From: JANPLD01 sp031426355
GTDB lineage: Bacteria > Pseudomonadota > Alphaproteobacteria > Rickettsiales > UBA8987
Assembly (NCBI GenBank): GCA_031426355.1
Contig: JANPLD010000010.1
Span: 15,016-79,015, forward strand
Reading direction: 5' to 3'
DNA length: 64,000 nt
A program made the position numbers and the translations under genes. Positions within the stretch are counted from its first letter, which is position 1. Every line of letters begins with the position of its first letter. Below, in pieces: positions 1 through 8,172 of the stretch. A model generated the notes under the pieces. It did no database searches. It was not told where the DNA came from and was given only the letters and a program-made list of their open reading frames with translations.

Positions 1-1
1 A

Positions 2-622
2 TTCATTCAGAATGGGCGCTTAAAAGGCAAGCAGAAAGAAGGTCTGGCAGAAATAGCGAAAATTCTGAAAGGTGAATTCCGCATGACTTGCAATCAGAAC
101 GTAATTATCTCAAATATTGATGAGAAGGATAAACCGCAAATAGAAAAAATGCTTAAAGACTATGATCTTGATTCTTTCGATCAATCCGGCCTCCGTCGCA
201 ATTCAATGGCTTGTGTTGCGCTTCCGACCTGCGGTTTAGCGTTAGCTGAAAGTGAGAGATATCTTCCTGATCTGGTAACCGAGCTTGAAGGTGAATTTGA
301 AAAAGCTGGCGTTGGGCAAGATGATGTAGTTATAAGAATGACAGGGTGCCCGAACGGTTGCGCCCGCCCATACCTTGCAGAAATTGGCCTTGTTGGTACA
401 AACCCGGGTAAATATAATTTATATCTGGGTGCTGCACATGATGGCTCCCGTCTCAACAAGATTTACAAAAAAGATATCGAAGGTGTAAAGGTTAAGGAAG
501 CCCTTTCTCCTATCATTCAGGCTTATGCAAAAGAAAAAAGTAAAGATGAACGCTTCGGCGATTTTACCATCCGCAAAGGTTATGTGAAGGCAACTACAGC
601 AGGAAATAATTTCCATAATTAA
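2..622 (+). CDS. cysI: Sulfite reductase hemoprotein (beta) subunit, C-terminal part
   Basis: The frame is open from the window edge, so only the C-terminal 206 residues are present and no start is visible. The family reduces sulfite to sulfide with six electrons at a coupled siroheme/4Fe-4S centre, the last step of assimilatory sulfate reduction in the cytoplasm. The ligating cysteines are visible as ACVALPTC (C-x5-C, bases 212-232) and GCPNGC (C-x3-C, about bases 347-361), within the conserved SGLRRNSMAC context. The sequence ends with a short hydrophilic tail. Whether the electron donor is NADPH via CysJ or ferredoxin cannot be told from this fragment. Together with metZ at 52.1 kb it indicates sulfur assimilation into methionine/cysteine. 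The identification is firm; the exact subtype is less so. Confidence 0.93.
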   Translation, partial: FIQNGRLKGKQKEGLAEIAKILKGEFRMTCNQNVIISNIDEKDKPQIEKMLKDYDLDSFDQSGLRRNSMACVALPTCGLALAESERYLPDLVTELEGEFEKAGVGQDDVVIRMTGCPNGCARPYLAEIGLVGTNPGKYNLYLGAAHDGSRLNKIYKKDIEGVKVKEALSPIIQAYAKEKSKDERFGDFTIRKGYVKATTAGNNFHN

Positions 623-633
623 AGTTCTACAGT

Positions 634-1017
634 ATGCCGGCAGAATTAATGAAATACCTACAATTTGCTCCGCTTGTTACGATTATTTTGGGTTATTTTT
701 TTTATAATTCATATCTAAATGAAAAAGAAGCAAAAGAAGCTATTAAGAATTATATTAATAAAACAAAATACAAATTAATAAAAATTGAAAAAGTTGGTTT
801 TTTCGATAAAGAATGCCCTTTTCCGCAGTTCTCAATAACTAGCAAATCCCTCATAAGAACGCCAATTGGAAATAGTTATGATGGATGTTCAATTAGTAAA
901 AAAATTACTATAAAAAAGGGAAATTCGGAAGAAAAAATAGTTTACGCTAATTATGATTTGAGTGGCTCAGGTATTTTTAAAAAACCGCAACTATACTTTG
1001 TTCCTTCTGTAGATTAA
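634..1017 (+). CDS. Hypothetical membrane-anchored protein
   Basis: I do not recognise this 127-residue protein. Residues about 7-28 form one hydrophobic segment (FAPLVTIILGYFFYN), followed by a lysine-rich, strongly basic domain with two cysteines (residues about 61 and 85). It looks like a single-pass membrane anchor with a small soluble domain. It starts 11 bases after the cysI stop and ends 4 bases before the ygiD-like start, so it probably belongs to the same transcript. No clear Shine-Dalgarno precedes the ATG at 634; an in-frame ATG at 652 is an alternative start. Base composition is more AT-rich than cysI, which suggests an accessory gene. Confidence 0.6.
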   Translation: MPAELMKYLQFAPLVTIILGYFFYNSYLNEKEAKEAIKNYINKTKYKLIKIEKVGFFDKECPFPQFSITSKSLIRTPIGNSYDGCSISKKITIKKGNSEEKIVYANYDLSGSGIFKKPQLYFVPSVD

Positions 1018-1021
1018 TAAT

Positions 1022-1807
1022 ATGACACTTCCGGTATTTTTCATTTCCCACGGTGCGCCAAACCTAGTTCTGGATGAAAATAATAATGCCGCTAAATATC
1101 TTAGGGAAAGTGAAGTTTTCTCAAAATTAAAACCAAAAAATATCCTGATAGTTTCAGCTCATTGGGAGGCAGAAATATTAAGTATTACAGGTTCCGATAA
1201 ACCAGAGCTAATATATGACTTTCATGGGTTCCAGGAGGAATTATATCAAATAAAATATCCTGTCTCAGGTAGTAAAAGTTTGGCAGATAAAGTCAATAAA
1301 TTGCTGAAAGATAATCACTGCCAGTCAAAGATAGATGAGGGTAGGGGTCTTGACCACGGTGTCTGGGTTCCTTTAAAATTGATGTTTCCTAATGCCAATA
1401 TTCCTATAGTTCAGTTATCCCTTAAGTCTCACCAGTCACCAAAATATCATTATGATCTCGGCAGGTTATTTAAAAGCTCATTTGATGAAACCCTTATAAT
1501 AGGTTCAGGTTCTGCCACCCATAATTTGCGGGAGATAAAAAGCTTCAATCATGATTCTGAAACTCCTGAATGGGTTTCAAGCTTTGCTGAATGGATGGAG
1601 CAAAAAATTGCAGAAGGAGATATAGAATCACTTTTGGAATATAGAAAGTTTGCACCTCATGCTGTTAAAAATCACTCAACTGAAGATCATATACTGCCAT
1701 TGTTTTTCGCTCTAGGTGCTGCTGGATTCCCTGAAAAGAAAATGGAAAGGATTCATGCTTCCTATAATTTCGGTGTTCTAGCTATGGATATATACGGTTC
1801 TATTTGA
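1022..1807 (+). CDS. ygiD: DODA-type extradiol aromatic ring-opening dioxygenase family protein
   Basis: The 261-residue protein matches the YgiD/LigB-type class III extradiol dioxygenase family, whose members open catechol rings such as L-DOPA using a metal held by histidines. Visible family motifs are SHGAP (His10), SAHWE (His47), GLDHGVW (His112), GSGSATHN (His167) and a C-terminal HASYNFG. Length is normal for the family. The physiological substrate is unknown for most bacterial members, so a generic call is safer than DOPA dioxygenase. It ends 2 bases before the end of the convergent ssb gene, leaving no room for a separate terminator. Confidence 0.85.
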   Translation: MTLPVFFISHGAPNLVLDENNNAAKYLRESEVFSKLKPKNILIVSAHWEAEILSITGSDKPELIYDFHGFQEELYQIKYPVSGSKSLADKVNKLLKDNHCQSKIDEGRGLDHGVWVPLKLMFPNANIPIVQLSLKSHQSPKYHYDLGRLFKSSFDETLIIGSGSATHNLREIKSFNHDSETPEWVSSFAEWMEQKIAEGDIESLLEYRKFAPHAVKNHSTEDHILPLFFALGAAGFPEKKMERIHASYNFGVLAMDIYGSI

Positions 1808-1809
1808 GC

Positions 1810-2328
1810 TTAGAACGGTATATCATCATCGATCATATCGTTGGAATTATTTTGCGGATAATTGTTTTTTGAGACGCCTTTATTTTCGCTTCTTCCGCCG
1901 CCGTTACCACCGCCATTTCCTCCATAATCATTATTGTTGCTGTATCCACCGCCACCGCCAACTGCGCCTTCACTTGCAGTTCTATCAAGCATTGTGATGT
2001 TACAGTTGTAGCCTTGTAATATTATTTCGGTAGAATATCTGTCCTGACCGTTCTGGTCCTGCCATTTTCGTGTCTGTAATTGTCCTTCAACAAAAACTTT
2101 ACTACCCTTCTTCATATAATTTTTTATTACCCCAACCAGTCCTGGGTTAAAGCAGGCAACTCTGTGCCATTCTGTCTTTTCTCTTTTTTCGCCGGACTGC
2201 TTATCTGTCCAGCTCTCATTTGTTGCAACTACGAAATTTGCTACTTCCCTGCCATCACCTGTTGTGCGTATTTCCGGGTCTTTACCGAGATTACCAATTA
2301 TCATTACTTTATTAAGACTTCCTGACAT
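1810..2328 (-). CDS. ssb: Single-stranded DNA-binding protein
   Basis: SSB coats single-stranded DNA during replication, repair and recombination and recruits partner proteins through its acidic tip. The 172-residue product has an N-terminal OB fold (MSGSLNKVMIIGNLG start, KTEWHRVACF in the middle), a glycine/asparagine-rich linker after about residue 110, and the classic C-terminal DDDIPF tip. I chose the ATG at 2328 rather than an upstream start at 2364 because AGAGGGA lies at the right distance before it and the family starts at this point. It is convergent with the ygiD-like gene. Confidence 0.97.
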   Translation of the reverse strand: MSGSLNKVMIIGNLGKDPEIRTTGDGREVANFVVATNESWTDKQSGEKREKTEWHRVACFNPGLVGVIKNYMKKGSKVFVEGQLQTRKWQDQNGQDRYSTEIILQGYNCNITMLDRTASEGAVGGGGGYSNNNDYGGNGGGNGGGRSENKGVSKNNYPQNNSNDMIDDDIPF

Positions 2329-2434
2329 ATTTCCCTCTATTATATAATTTAAGGAACAATACATTCAGGTTTTTGCGAAGTAAATAAATTAAACCATTTC
2401 GGTTTTTTTATTTTATTTTGATTTATCCCTGTGC

Positions 2435-2803
2435 TTAGTTTTCTTCAGTGATAATGGAGCGCAAAAGATTTTTAACCGCATCCATTTTATTTTTACTAAT
2501 ATTTGAAAGCAACAAGGCAATCTCCTCGGAGTCTTCCGAGATATAATTTTTACCATCTTCCCTTAAGACACTTTTTACATCTAAATCATTATAGAAATAA
2601 TTGATATCCACTTTTAAGATTTTAGATATCTCACTCAGGCGTGATGCGGTGATTCTGTTTATTCCATTTTCATATTTCTGTAATTGCTGGTGAGTAATGT
2701 GTAATTTATGTGCAAGATCCTTTCTTGTAAGGCGTAATGCCTTTCTTGCTTTCACTATCTTTTCCCCAATAGCTATGTCTAACTCAGTAATAGTTTTTGC
2801 CAT
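2435..2803 (-). CDS. XRE-family helix-turn-helix transcriptional regulator
   Basis: The 122-residue protein carries an HTH_3 (Cro/CI-type) domain at about residues 12-68, with LTRKDLAHKLHITHQQLQKYE as the helix-turn-helix, and a C-terminal helical tail (DSEEIALLLSNISKNKMDAV). This size and layout are common for alphaproteobacterial stand-alone XRE regulators, whose targets are mostly unknown. A TTAA-N7-TTAA box lies only 14 bases upstream of the ATG (2818-2832), so the gene may itself be regulated there. It is monocistronic and followed by the ssb gene on the same strand. Confidence 0.85.
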   Translation of the reverse strand: MAKTITELDIAIGEKIVKARKALRLTRKDLAHKLHITHQQLQKYENGINRITASRLSEISKILKVDINYFYNDLDVKSVLREDGKNYISEDSEEIALLLSNISKNKMDAVKNLLRSIITEEN

Positions 2804-2817
2804 ATATAATTAAAAGT

Positions 2818-2832
2818 TAAATTTCCCTTAAT
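2818..2832 (-). promoter_or_regulatory. CtrA-like box TTAA-N7-TTAA upstream of the XRE gene
   Basis: On the minus strand the sequence is TTAA, seven bases, then TTAACT. The same double half-site occurs upstream of four orphan genes in this window. Here it is only 14 bases from the ATG and the expected -10 position would overlap the start codon, so it looks more like an operator than an activator site. Binding by CtrA is inference. Confidence 0.35.
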
Positions 2833-3072
2833 TTTATTATAAGCTTTCTTGGTGCCAAATTTTATTAAGAGATAACCCATTGATTAATATGGGTAGAAAA
2901 AAGTTAAAATTTTAATAAAAGTAAATTATTTCACACTTCTGTTCGAAAATGCATAACTGCAAGTTATTGCATGTTCTACTTTGGGTTAATTACCAAAATG
3001 AGAAATTCATTTTGGTTCAATTAATATAGGTTGTAATTCTTTTTTAAAAAGAGCCAGATTAGGCAATATATT

Positions 3073-3101
3073 AAAAGGCTGGGAACAAATCCTAGCCTTT
3101 T
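3073..3101 (-). terminator. Rho-independent terminator of serA
   Basis: A 12-bp stem with one G-U wobble (AAAAGGCTGGGA against TCCTAGCCTTTT) and loop ACAAA lies 12 bases beyond the serA stop. Read on the minus strand the stem ends in TTTT followed by an A/T tract, as expected of an intrinsic terminator. Confidence 0.75.
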
Positions 3102-3113
3102 GAATATTAAAAA

Positions 3114-4691
3114 TTAAAACTTTAAAGCTTTAGCTTTAAGAACATTAGGAAGTTCAGCAAGCTTTTTAACTGTTTCAGCAGATACATCATTATCAACTGC
3201 AACAAGCGCAACCGCCTGACCGGACTTTTTATCATTCCTGCCTAAATGGAAGTTTGCGATATTAACTTTATTATCACCGAGGATTTTACCAATGCCACCA
3301 ATAAGGCCTGGTTTATCTTCATTCTCAATATAAAGCATAGTAGGAGAGAATGATGCTTCAAGGTTCATTCCGCCAACCTGCGCTATACGCGGCTCACTAT
3401 TAAATATCGTTCCTTTGAAAACAAATTTTTGTCCGCCGGCTTCAAGTGTTACTGTAACAAGTGTTTCATAATGTGAGGCAGATGAATTTTTGCTTTCCGT
3501 AACTTTGATGTCGCGCTCTTTAGCAACAACAGGCGCGTTAACCATGTTTACAGTTTCAACAAAGTTCTCAAGTATACCTTTAAGTATTATACTTGTGATA
3601 GGCTTAGTGTTAAGCGCCGCAACCGTACCTTCATATTCCAGCGTAATTTTATTTATTCCACCTTCAACTATCTGCCCTGCTAATTTGCCAAGTGATTCAC
3701 CAAGTTTGAGGTAAGGATTTAATTTTGCCGCATCTTCAGCCGATACCGATGCAACATTCACCGCGTTAGTGATGGAACCTTTCGTAAGGAAATCACAAAT
3801 TTGCTCAGCAACCTGAACAGCTACATTTTCCTGCGCTTCTGCAGTTGATGCACCTAAGTGAGGGGTACATACAACTTGCTCTAATCCAAAGAGTGGGTTT
3901 GTAGTCGCTGGTTCAGTTTCAAATACGTCAAAACCTGCGCCTGCTATATGGCCGGATTTTATAAGTTCTGCCAATGCCGCTTCATCAACTAGGCCGCCGC
4001 GCGCGCAGTTAATAATATAAACGCCTTTTTTGGTTTTAGGCAGAGTATCTTTTGAAAGTATATTTCTTGTAGAATCATTTAATGGAGTGTGAAGGGAAAT
4101 GAAATCCGCTCTTTTGAGTAGATCTTCAAGTGAAACTTTTTCAAGGTTAAGGTCTTTCGCTTTTTCATCAGAAAGATATGGATCATAAACCACAACTTTC
4201 ATTTTAAGGCCTTGCGCCCTGTCAGCTACTATAGAGCCTATATTACCGCAACCGATCAATCCCAATGTTTTAAACGCCAGTTCAGAACCCATGAATTTAT
4301 TCTTTTCCCATTTACCTGCATGGGTAGATGCACTTGCTGCGCCAAGTTGACGAGCCGTTGCGAACATAAGCGCTATTGCATGTTCAGCTGTAGTGATGGA
4401 GTTACCAAAAGGTGTATTCATCACGATAACACCTTTAGCTGTTGCAGATGGTATATCAACGTTATCAACGCCTATGCCAGCTCTTCCAACAACTTTAAGT
4501 TTTGTCGCCTTTTCAAGTACTGCTTTAGACACTTTAGTTGCAGAGCGTATTGCCAGACCATCATAATCACCGATGATCTCAAGAAGTTGCTCAGGGGTCA
4601 GGCCTGTTTTAACATCAGCCTGTACGCCATTTTTATCAAAAATTTCCTTCGCTTGTGCAGACAGTTTGTCAGATATAAGAACTTTAGGCAT
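3114..4691 (-). CDS. serA: D-3-phosphoglycerate dehydrogenase
   Basis: SerA oxidises 3-phosphoglycerate to 3-phosphohydroxypyruvate with NAD, the first step of serine synthesis. The 525-residue length is that of the long (type 1) form with an intervening domain and a C-terminal ACT domain. The Rossmann nucleotide-binding motif is GLIGCGNIGS (about residues 144-153). The catalytic Arg lies in NCARGG (Arg231), with the Glu in FETEP and the His in PHLGAS (His278). The ACT domain begins about residue 450 (MLYIENEDKPGLIGGIGKIL) and usually mediates serine feedback. The gene is divergent from glnE across 62 bases and has its own terminator downstream. Confidence 0.97.
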   Translation of the reverse strand: MPKVLISDKLSAQAKEIFDKNGVQADVKTGLTPEQLLEIIGDYDGLAIRSATKVSKAVLEKATKLKVVGRAGIGVDNVDIPSATAKGVIVMNTPFGNSITTAEHAIALMFATARQLGAASASTHAGKWEKNKFMGSELAFKTLGLIGCGNIGSIVADRAQGLKMKVVVYDPYLSDEKAKDLNLEKVSLEDLLKRADFISLHTPLNDSTRNILSKDTLPKTKKGVYIINCARGGLVDEAALAELIKSGHIAGAGFDVFETEPATTNPLFGLEQVVCTPHLGASTAEAQENVAVQVAEQICDFLTKGSITNAVNVASVSAEDAAKLNPYLKLGESLGKLAGQIVEGGINKITLEYEGTVAALNTKPITSIILKGILENFVETVNMVNAPVVAKERDIKVTESKNSSASHYETLVTVTLEAGGQKFVFKGTIFNSEPRIAQVGGMNLEASFSPTMLYIENEDKPGLIGGIGKILGDNKVNIANFHLGRNDKKSGQAVALVAVDNDVSAETVKKLAELPNVLKAKALKF

Positions 4692-4753
4692 TTTTATGTG
4701 TATTTTTGTTATGCGCGCTTTATAAAACTTATTAAAATATTTTCAAGTATTGA

Positions 4754-7654
4754 ATGCTATTACCAAACCCTGCAAACCAAGACCTTCTAAAGCTTAATTT
4801 CGGTGAGCTTGAAAAAAGCGTTTCAGCTAAGCCTGAACTAAAACAGAAATTATTCTCCGAAGTATCCAAAAAAATACTAACATCAGTATTCGGGAACAGC
4901 CCTTATTTAAGCTCTGTAATTCTATCCTTCCCTGAATTCTTTATAGAAATAATTGAATCAGGTTTTGAAAATGCATTTCGGAAATTAGTAGGTGAGATCA
5001 ATGCAATAAGCTTAGAAAATAAAGAAAAACTTTATTCAGATCTAAGGCTCTATAAACGTAAGTTTGGCCTTCTGATTGCCCTTGGTGAAATAACGCATGA
5101 GATGAGCGGTGCCGAGGCAATGGAAAAGCTTTCGCAGTTCGCAGATATTTGTGTGGAGCTATCATCAAAATATCTCCTCCTTAAATTTCATAACGCCAAA
5201 ATTATAAAACTTAAAAATGAAGTAAACCCTTTTGAGGGTTCGGGCCTTGTTGTTATCGCGATAGGTAAACTTGGTTCGTATGAGCTTAACTATTCCAGCG
5301 ATATAGACATTTCCGTCTTTTATGAAGATAACAAAATTGAATATCTCGGCAGAAAAACCCCACAGCAATTCTACATAGAATTCGCTCAAGAATTAACTGA
5401 CATATTATCCCGCCGCACTTCCGATGGTTATGTGTTCCGCGTGGACATGAGACTCCGCCCGGATCCCGCATCAAACCCTCTGGCAGTATCATTGGAAAAG
5501 GCAGAGAAATATTATTTCACTGTCGGCCAGAACTGGGAACGCGCCGCGATGATAAAAGCTCGTCTCATTTGCGGTGATGTTGAATCAAACGCAGAATTTT
5601 TTTCCTTCATGGATAAGAACGTCTGGCGTAAATCTCTGGATTTTGAAACCATTGAAGACATACACTCCATAAAACGCCAGATAGATACAAGGCAAGGCAT
5701 GCACCCTGATAATCTATATGGATATAATCTTAAAATAGGCAGGGGCGGCATTCGCGAAATAGAGTTTTATGTACAAACCCAGCAATTGATCTGGGGCGGC
5801 AGAAAGCCGATTTTAAGAGAAAAGAAAACCGTTTCAGTTCTGTATATTCTGCTTGAGCTTGGCGAAATTAAAAAAGAAACTGCCGATGAGCTTGCTGATG
5901 CCTATAACTTCCTCCGCAAGGTAGAACACCGCCTGCAGATGATAAATGATGAGCAGACTCACAAACTCCCAAATACACGGGATAAGATGGAAGCCCTTGC
6001 AATATTCTGTAATTTTGATGACGAGAAAGAATTTGTAAACGAGCTGCTTTTAAAAATTGAAACTGTCAGAAGCCATTATTCAAAATTATTTGAAACCTCG
6101 CCATCACTTGCCTCTGATCTCCCCGATGCGATAGGCAGCCTTATCTTTACCGGTGCGGAGAATCACCCTGATACTATCGAAACCCTATCAAAAATGGGTT
6201 TTTATGATGCCAATATGGTTTCAGATATAGTGCGTGGCTGGCACCATGGCAGATATAATTGCACTATGAAAAAGCGCTCGCGTGCTGTCCTTACAAAATT
6301 AATGCCAGCGATCATTTCCACTTTTGCAAAGTCACCTGATCCGGACATGGCCTTCATCCGCTTTGATAAATTTTTAAGCCGCCTTCCGGAAGGCAGCCAG
6401 ATATTCTCAATGCTATATGTTAACCCCAGCATTATGGAACTTCTCGCAGAAGTTATGGGCGGATATCCTGAAATAGCCGAAAACCTTTCAAGAAATACTG
6501 CGCTTCTCGATTACGTTCTCGCACCTGAATTCTATGATACCCTACCTGACCTTGAAGACCTTGAAGATAAATTACAAAACCACATTGCAAATATTGAAAG
6601 CCTTGATGAAATAATTGAGGCGGTAAAAGATTGGGCAAACGACCGAAAATTCAGGGTAGGGGTTCAATTCATTAAAAATGAGCTTTCGTCGGAAGATCTA
6701 TTCCTCGCACTTTCAAACATTGCAGAAGCAGTGATAAAAACCCTTATAAAAGAAGTAGGTAAAGATTTTGAGAGGATATACGGCAAAACAACAGGCGGAA
6801 AATTTGCCTGTATAGTTCTAGGAAAATTCGGCTCCCGTGAGCTTACTTTCCAGTCTGACCTTGATATATTCTTCATCTATGATTTTTCTGAGGAAGAGGA
6901 ATTCAATTCCAATATTGATGCCGCTACTTATTATATCAGGCTCGCCAATAAAATAGTTTTTGCCCTTTCAGCCATTACCAGAACCGGCAGATTATATGAA
7001 GTTGATCTTCGCCTAAGACCACTCGGTGAAAGCGGGCCGATCGCAACATCATTCAAAACTTTTGATGAGTATTATAACCCTAATAAAAAAGAAGGCTCTG
7101 CCTGGGTCTGGGAATATATGACACTCACCCGTGCACGCGTTATTTCTGTTAATGAAGATTTTCAGTCCGACGTTTCAAATTTGATCACCAAAAAACTCAC
7201 CCATAAATGGGATAGTGATTTCCTGCAGAAAGAGGCAGGGTTCATATACAAAAAGTTCCGTGAACATCGTAATAAAAAGAAAACCGGAAAGCTCGATGTA
7301 AAAAATTCCACAGGGGGGATATTCGATCTGGAATTTATGTTAAGGTTTTTGCAGCTTAAAAATATGTTTGAATATCCTGATATATATTCACCCTCAACTG
7401 TTCAGGCGATAAAAAGCCTTGGTGAAAAGAATGTTATAAATGATCAGGAGTTACAAGAGCTTCAAAAAGCTTTCAATCTACTCACAAATGTTCAGAATAT
7501 CCTGCGTATTACCTCTGAAAGCAAGGTAACCGGCTATACCGAAGATGTACTATGTAAAATAACATCTTCGCAAAATATGCTTGATCTAAACAAAAAACTT
7601 GAGTTTGCCATGACAACAGTTAAAAATCTCTTTAATAAATACCTTAATTTTTAA
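4754..7654 (+). CDS. glnE: Bifunctional glutamine synthetase adenylyltransferase/adenylyl-removing enzyme
   Basis: GlnE attaches AMP to glutamine synthetase or removes it according to nitrogen status signalled by PII. The 966-residue protein has the expected two nucleotidyltransferase domains: the N-terminal one with GKLGSYELNYSSDID (about residues 171-185) and the C-terminal one with GKFGSRELTFQSDLD (about residues 691-705), each followed by a helical GlnD-PII-type linker (for example GRGGIREIEF). Both SDxD metal-binding motifs are intact, so both activities are probably retained. It is divergent from serA and 5 bases upstream of bcp. Together with rpoN and the NtrC-type gene it shows sigma-54/nitrogen regulation is present. 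Confidence 0.96.
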   Translation: MLLPNPANQDLLKLNFGELEKSVSAKPELKQKLFSEVSKKILTSVFGNSPYLSSVILSFPEFFIEIIESGFENAFRKLVGEINAISLENKEKLYSDLRLYKRKFGLLIALGEITHEMSGAEAMEKLSQFADICVELSSKYLLLKFHNAKIIKLKNEVNPFEGSGLVVIAIGKLGSYELNYSSDIDISVFYEDNKIEYLGRKTPQQFYIEFAQELTDILSRRTSDGYVFRVDMRLRPDPASNPLAVSLEKAEKYYFTVGQNWERAAMIKARLICGDVESNAEFFSFMDKNVWRKSLDFETIEDIHSIKRQIDTRQGMHPDNLYGYNLKIGRGGIREIEFYVQTQQLIWGGRKPILREKKTVSVLYILLELGEIKKETADELADAYNFLRKVEHRLQMINDEQTHKLPNTRDKMEALAIFCNFDDEKEFVNELLLKIETVRSHYSKLFETSPSLASDLPDAIGSLIFTGAENHPDTIETLSKMGFYDANMVSDIVRGWHHGRYNCTMKKRSRAVLTKLMPAIISTFAKSPDPDMAFIRFDKFLSRLPEGSQIFSMLYVNPSIMELLAEVMGGYPEIAENLSRNTALLDYVLAPEFYDTLPDLEDLEDKLQNHIANIESLDEIIEAVKDWANDRKFRVGVQFIKNELSSEDLFLALSNIAEAVIKTLIKEVGKDFERIYGKTTGGKFACIVLGKFGSRELTFQSDLDIFFIYDFSEEEEFNSNIDAATYYIRLANKIVFALSAITRTGRLYEVDLRLRPLGESGPIATSFKTFDEYYNPNKKEGSAWVWEYMTLTRARVISVNEDFQSDVSNLITKKLTHKWDSDFLQKEAGFIYKKFREHRNKKKTGKLDVKNSTGGIFDLEFMLRFLQLKNMFEYPDIYSPSTVQAIKSLGEKNVINDQELQELQKAFNLLTNVQNILRITSESKVTGYTEDVLCKITSSQNMLDLNKKLEFAMTTVKNLFNKYLNF

Positions 7655-7659
7655 TTTAC

Positions 7660-8145
7660 ATGGCTCAGGATACAGAACTCAAAGAAGGCAATTTCGCCCC
7701 GGATTTTACATTAGATACTGATGGTTACGGTAAAATGACCCTTTCATCCTTCAGGGGCAAAAAATTCGTCGTACTTTATTTTTACCCTAAGGATGATACT
7801 CCAGGTTGTACTTTGGAAGCTAAGGATTTTTCAGATAAAATAGTCCAGTTCGAAGGTAACGATGCTGTCGTGATCGGCGTTTCGAAAGACCCTGTTTCTT
7901 CCCACGATAAATTCAAGGAAAAATACTGCCTTTCATTCACCTTGGCTTCTGATGCCAATTCAACTGTATGTGAAGCCTATGATACATGGGTTGAAAAAAG
8001 CATGTACGGTAAGAAATATATGGGCATCCAGAGGGATACTTTCCTCATAGATAAAACCGGAAAGATCCGCCGCATCTGGCGCAAGGTTAAAGTTGAAGGG
8101 CATTGCGATGAGGTTCTTAACGCGGTAAGGCAACTCCGCACTTAA
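7660..8145 (+). CDS. bcp: Thioredoxin-dependent thiol peroxidase (BCP-type peroxiredoxin)
   Basis: The 161-residue protein is an AhpC/TSA-fold peroxiredoxin that reduces hydrogen peroxide and organic peroxides with thioredoxin. The peroxidatic cysteine is Cys50 in YFYPKDDTPGCTLEA. The usual PrxQ resolving cysteine five residues later is absent; further cysteines are in EKYCLSF, TVCEAYD and GHCDEV, so the enzyme may work as a 1-Cys or atypical form. It follows glnE after 5 bases and precedes glmM by 27 bases, so co-transcription is likely. TrxB at 16.6 kb would provide reducing power. Confidence 0.95.
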   Translation: MAQDTELKEGNFAPDFTLDTDGYGKMTLSSFRGKKFVVLYFYPKDDTPGCTLEAKDFSDKIVQFEGNDAVVIGVSKDPVSSHDKFKEKYCLSFTLASDANSTVCEAYDTWVEKSMYGKKYMGIQRDTFLIDKTGKIRRIWRKVKVEGHCDEVLNAVRQLRT

Positions 8146-8172
8146 TTTACAAATATTAATACATAGTCTTTA

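Larger units (their letters stand above)
2804..3113. other. 310-base intergenic region with several hairpins
   Basis: No plausible protein gene is seen. The region holds the XRE upstream box (2818-2832), an imperfect hairpin at 2949-2972 (ATGCATAAC against GTTATTGCAT), a perfect 9-bp hairpin at 2993-3015 (CCAAAATGA, loop GAAAT, TCATTTTGG) and the serA terminator (3073-3101). The two middle hairpins are not explained by the neighbouring genes; a small RNA is possible but unproven. Confidence 0.4.
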
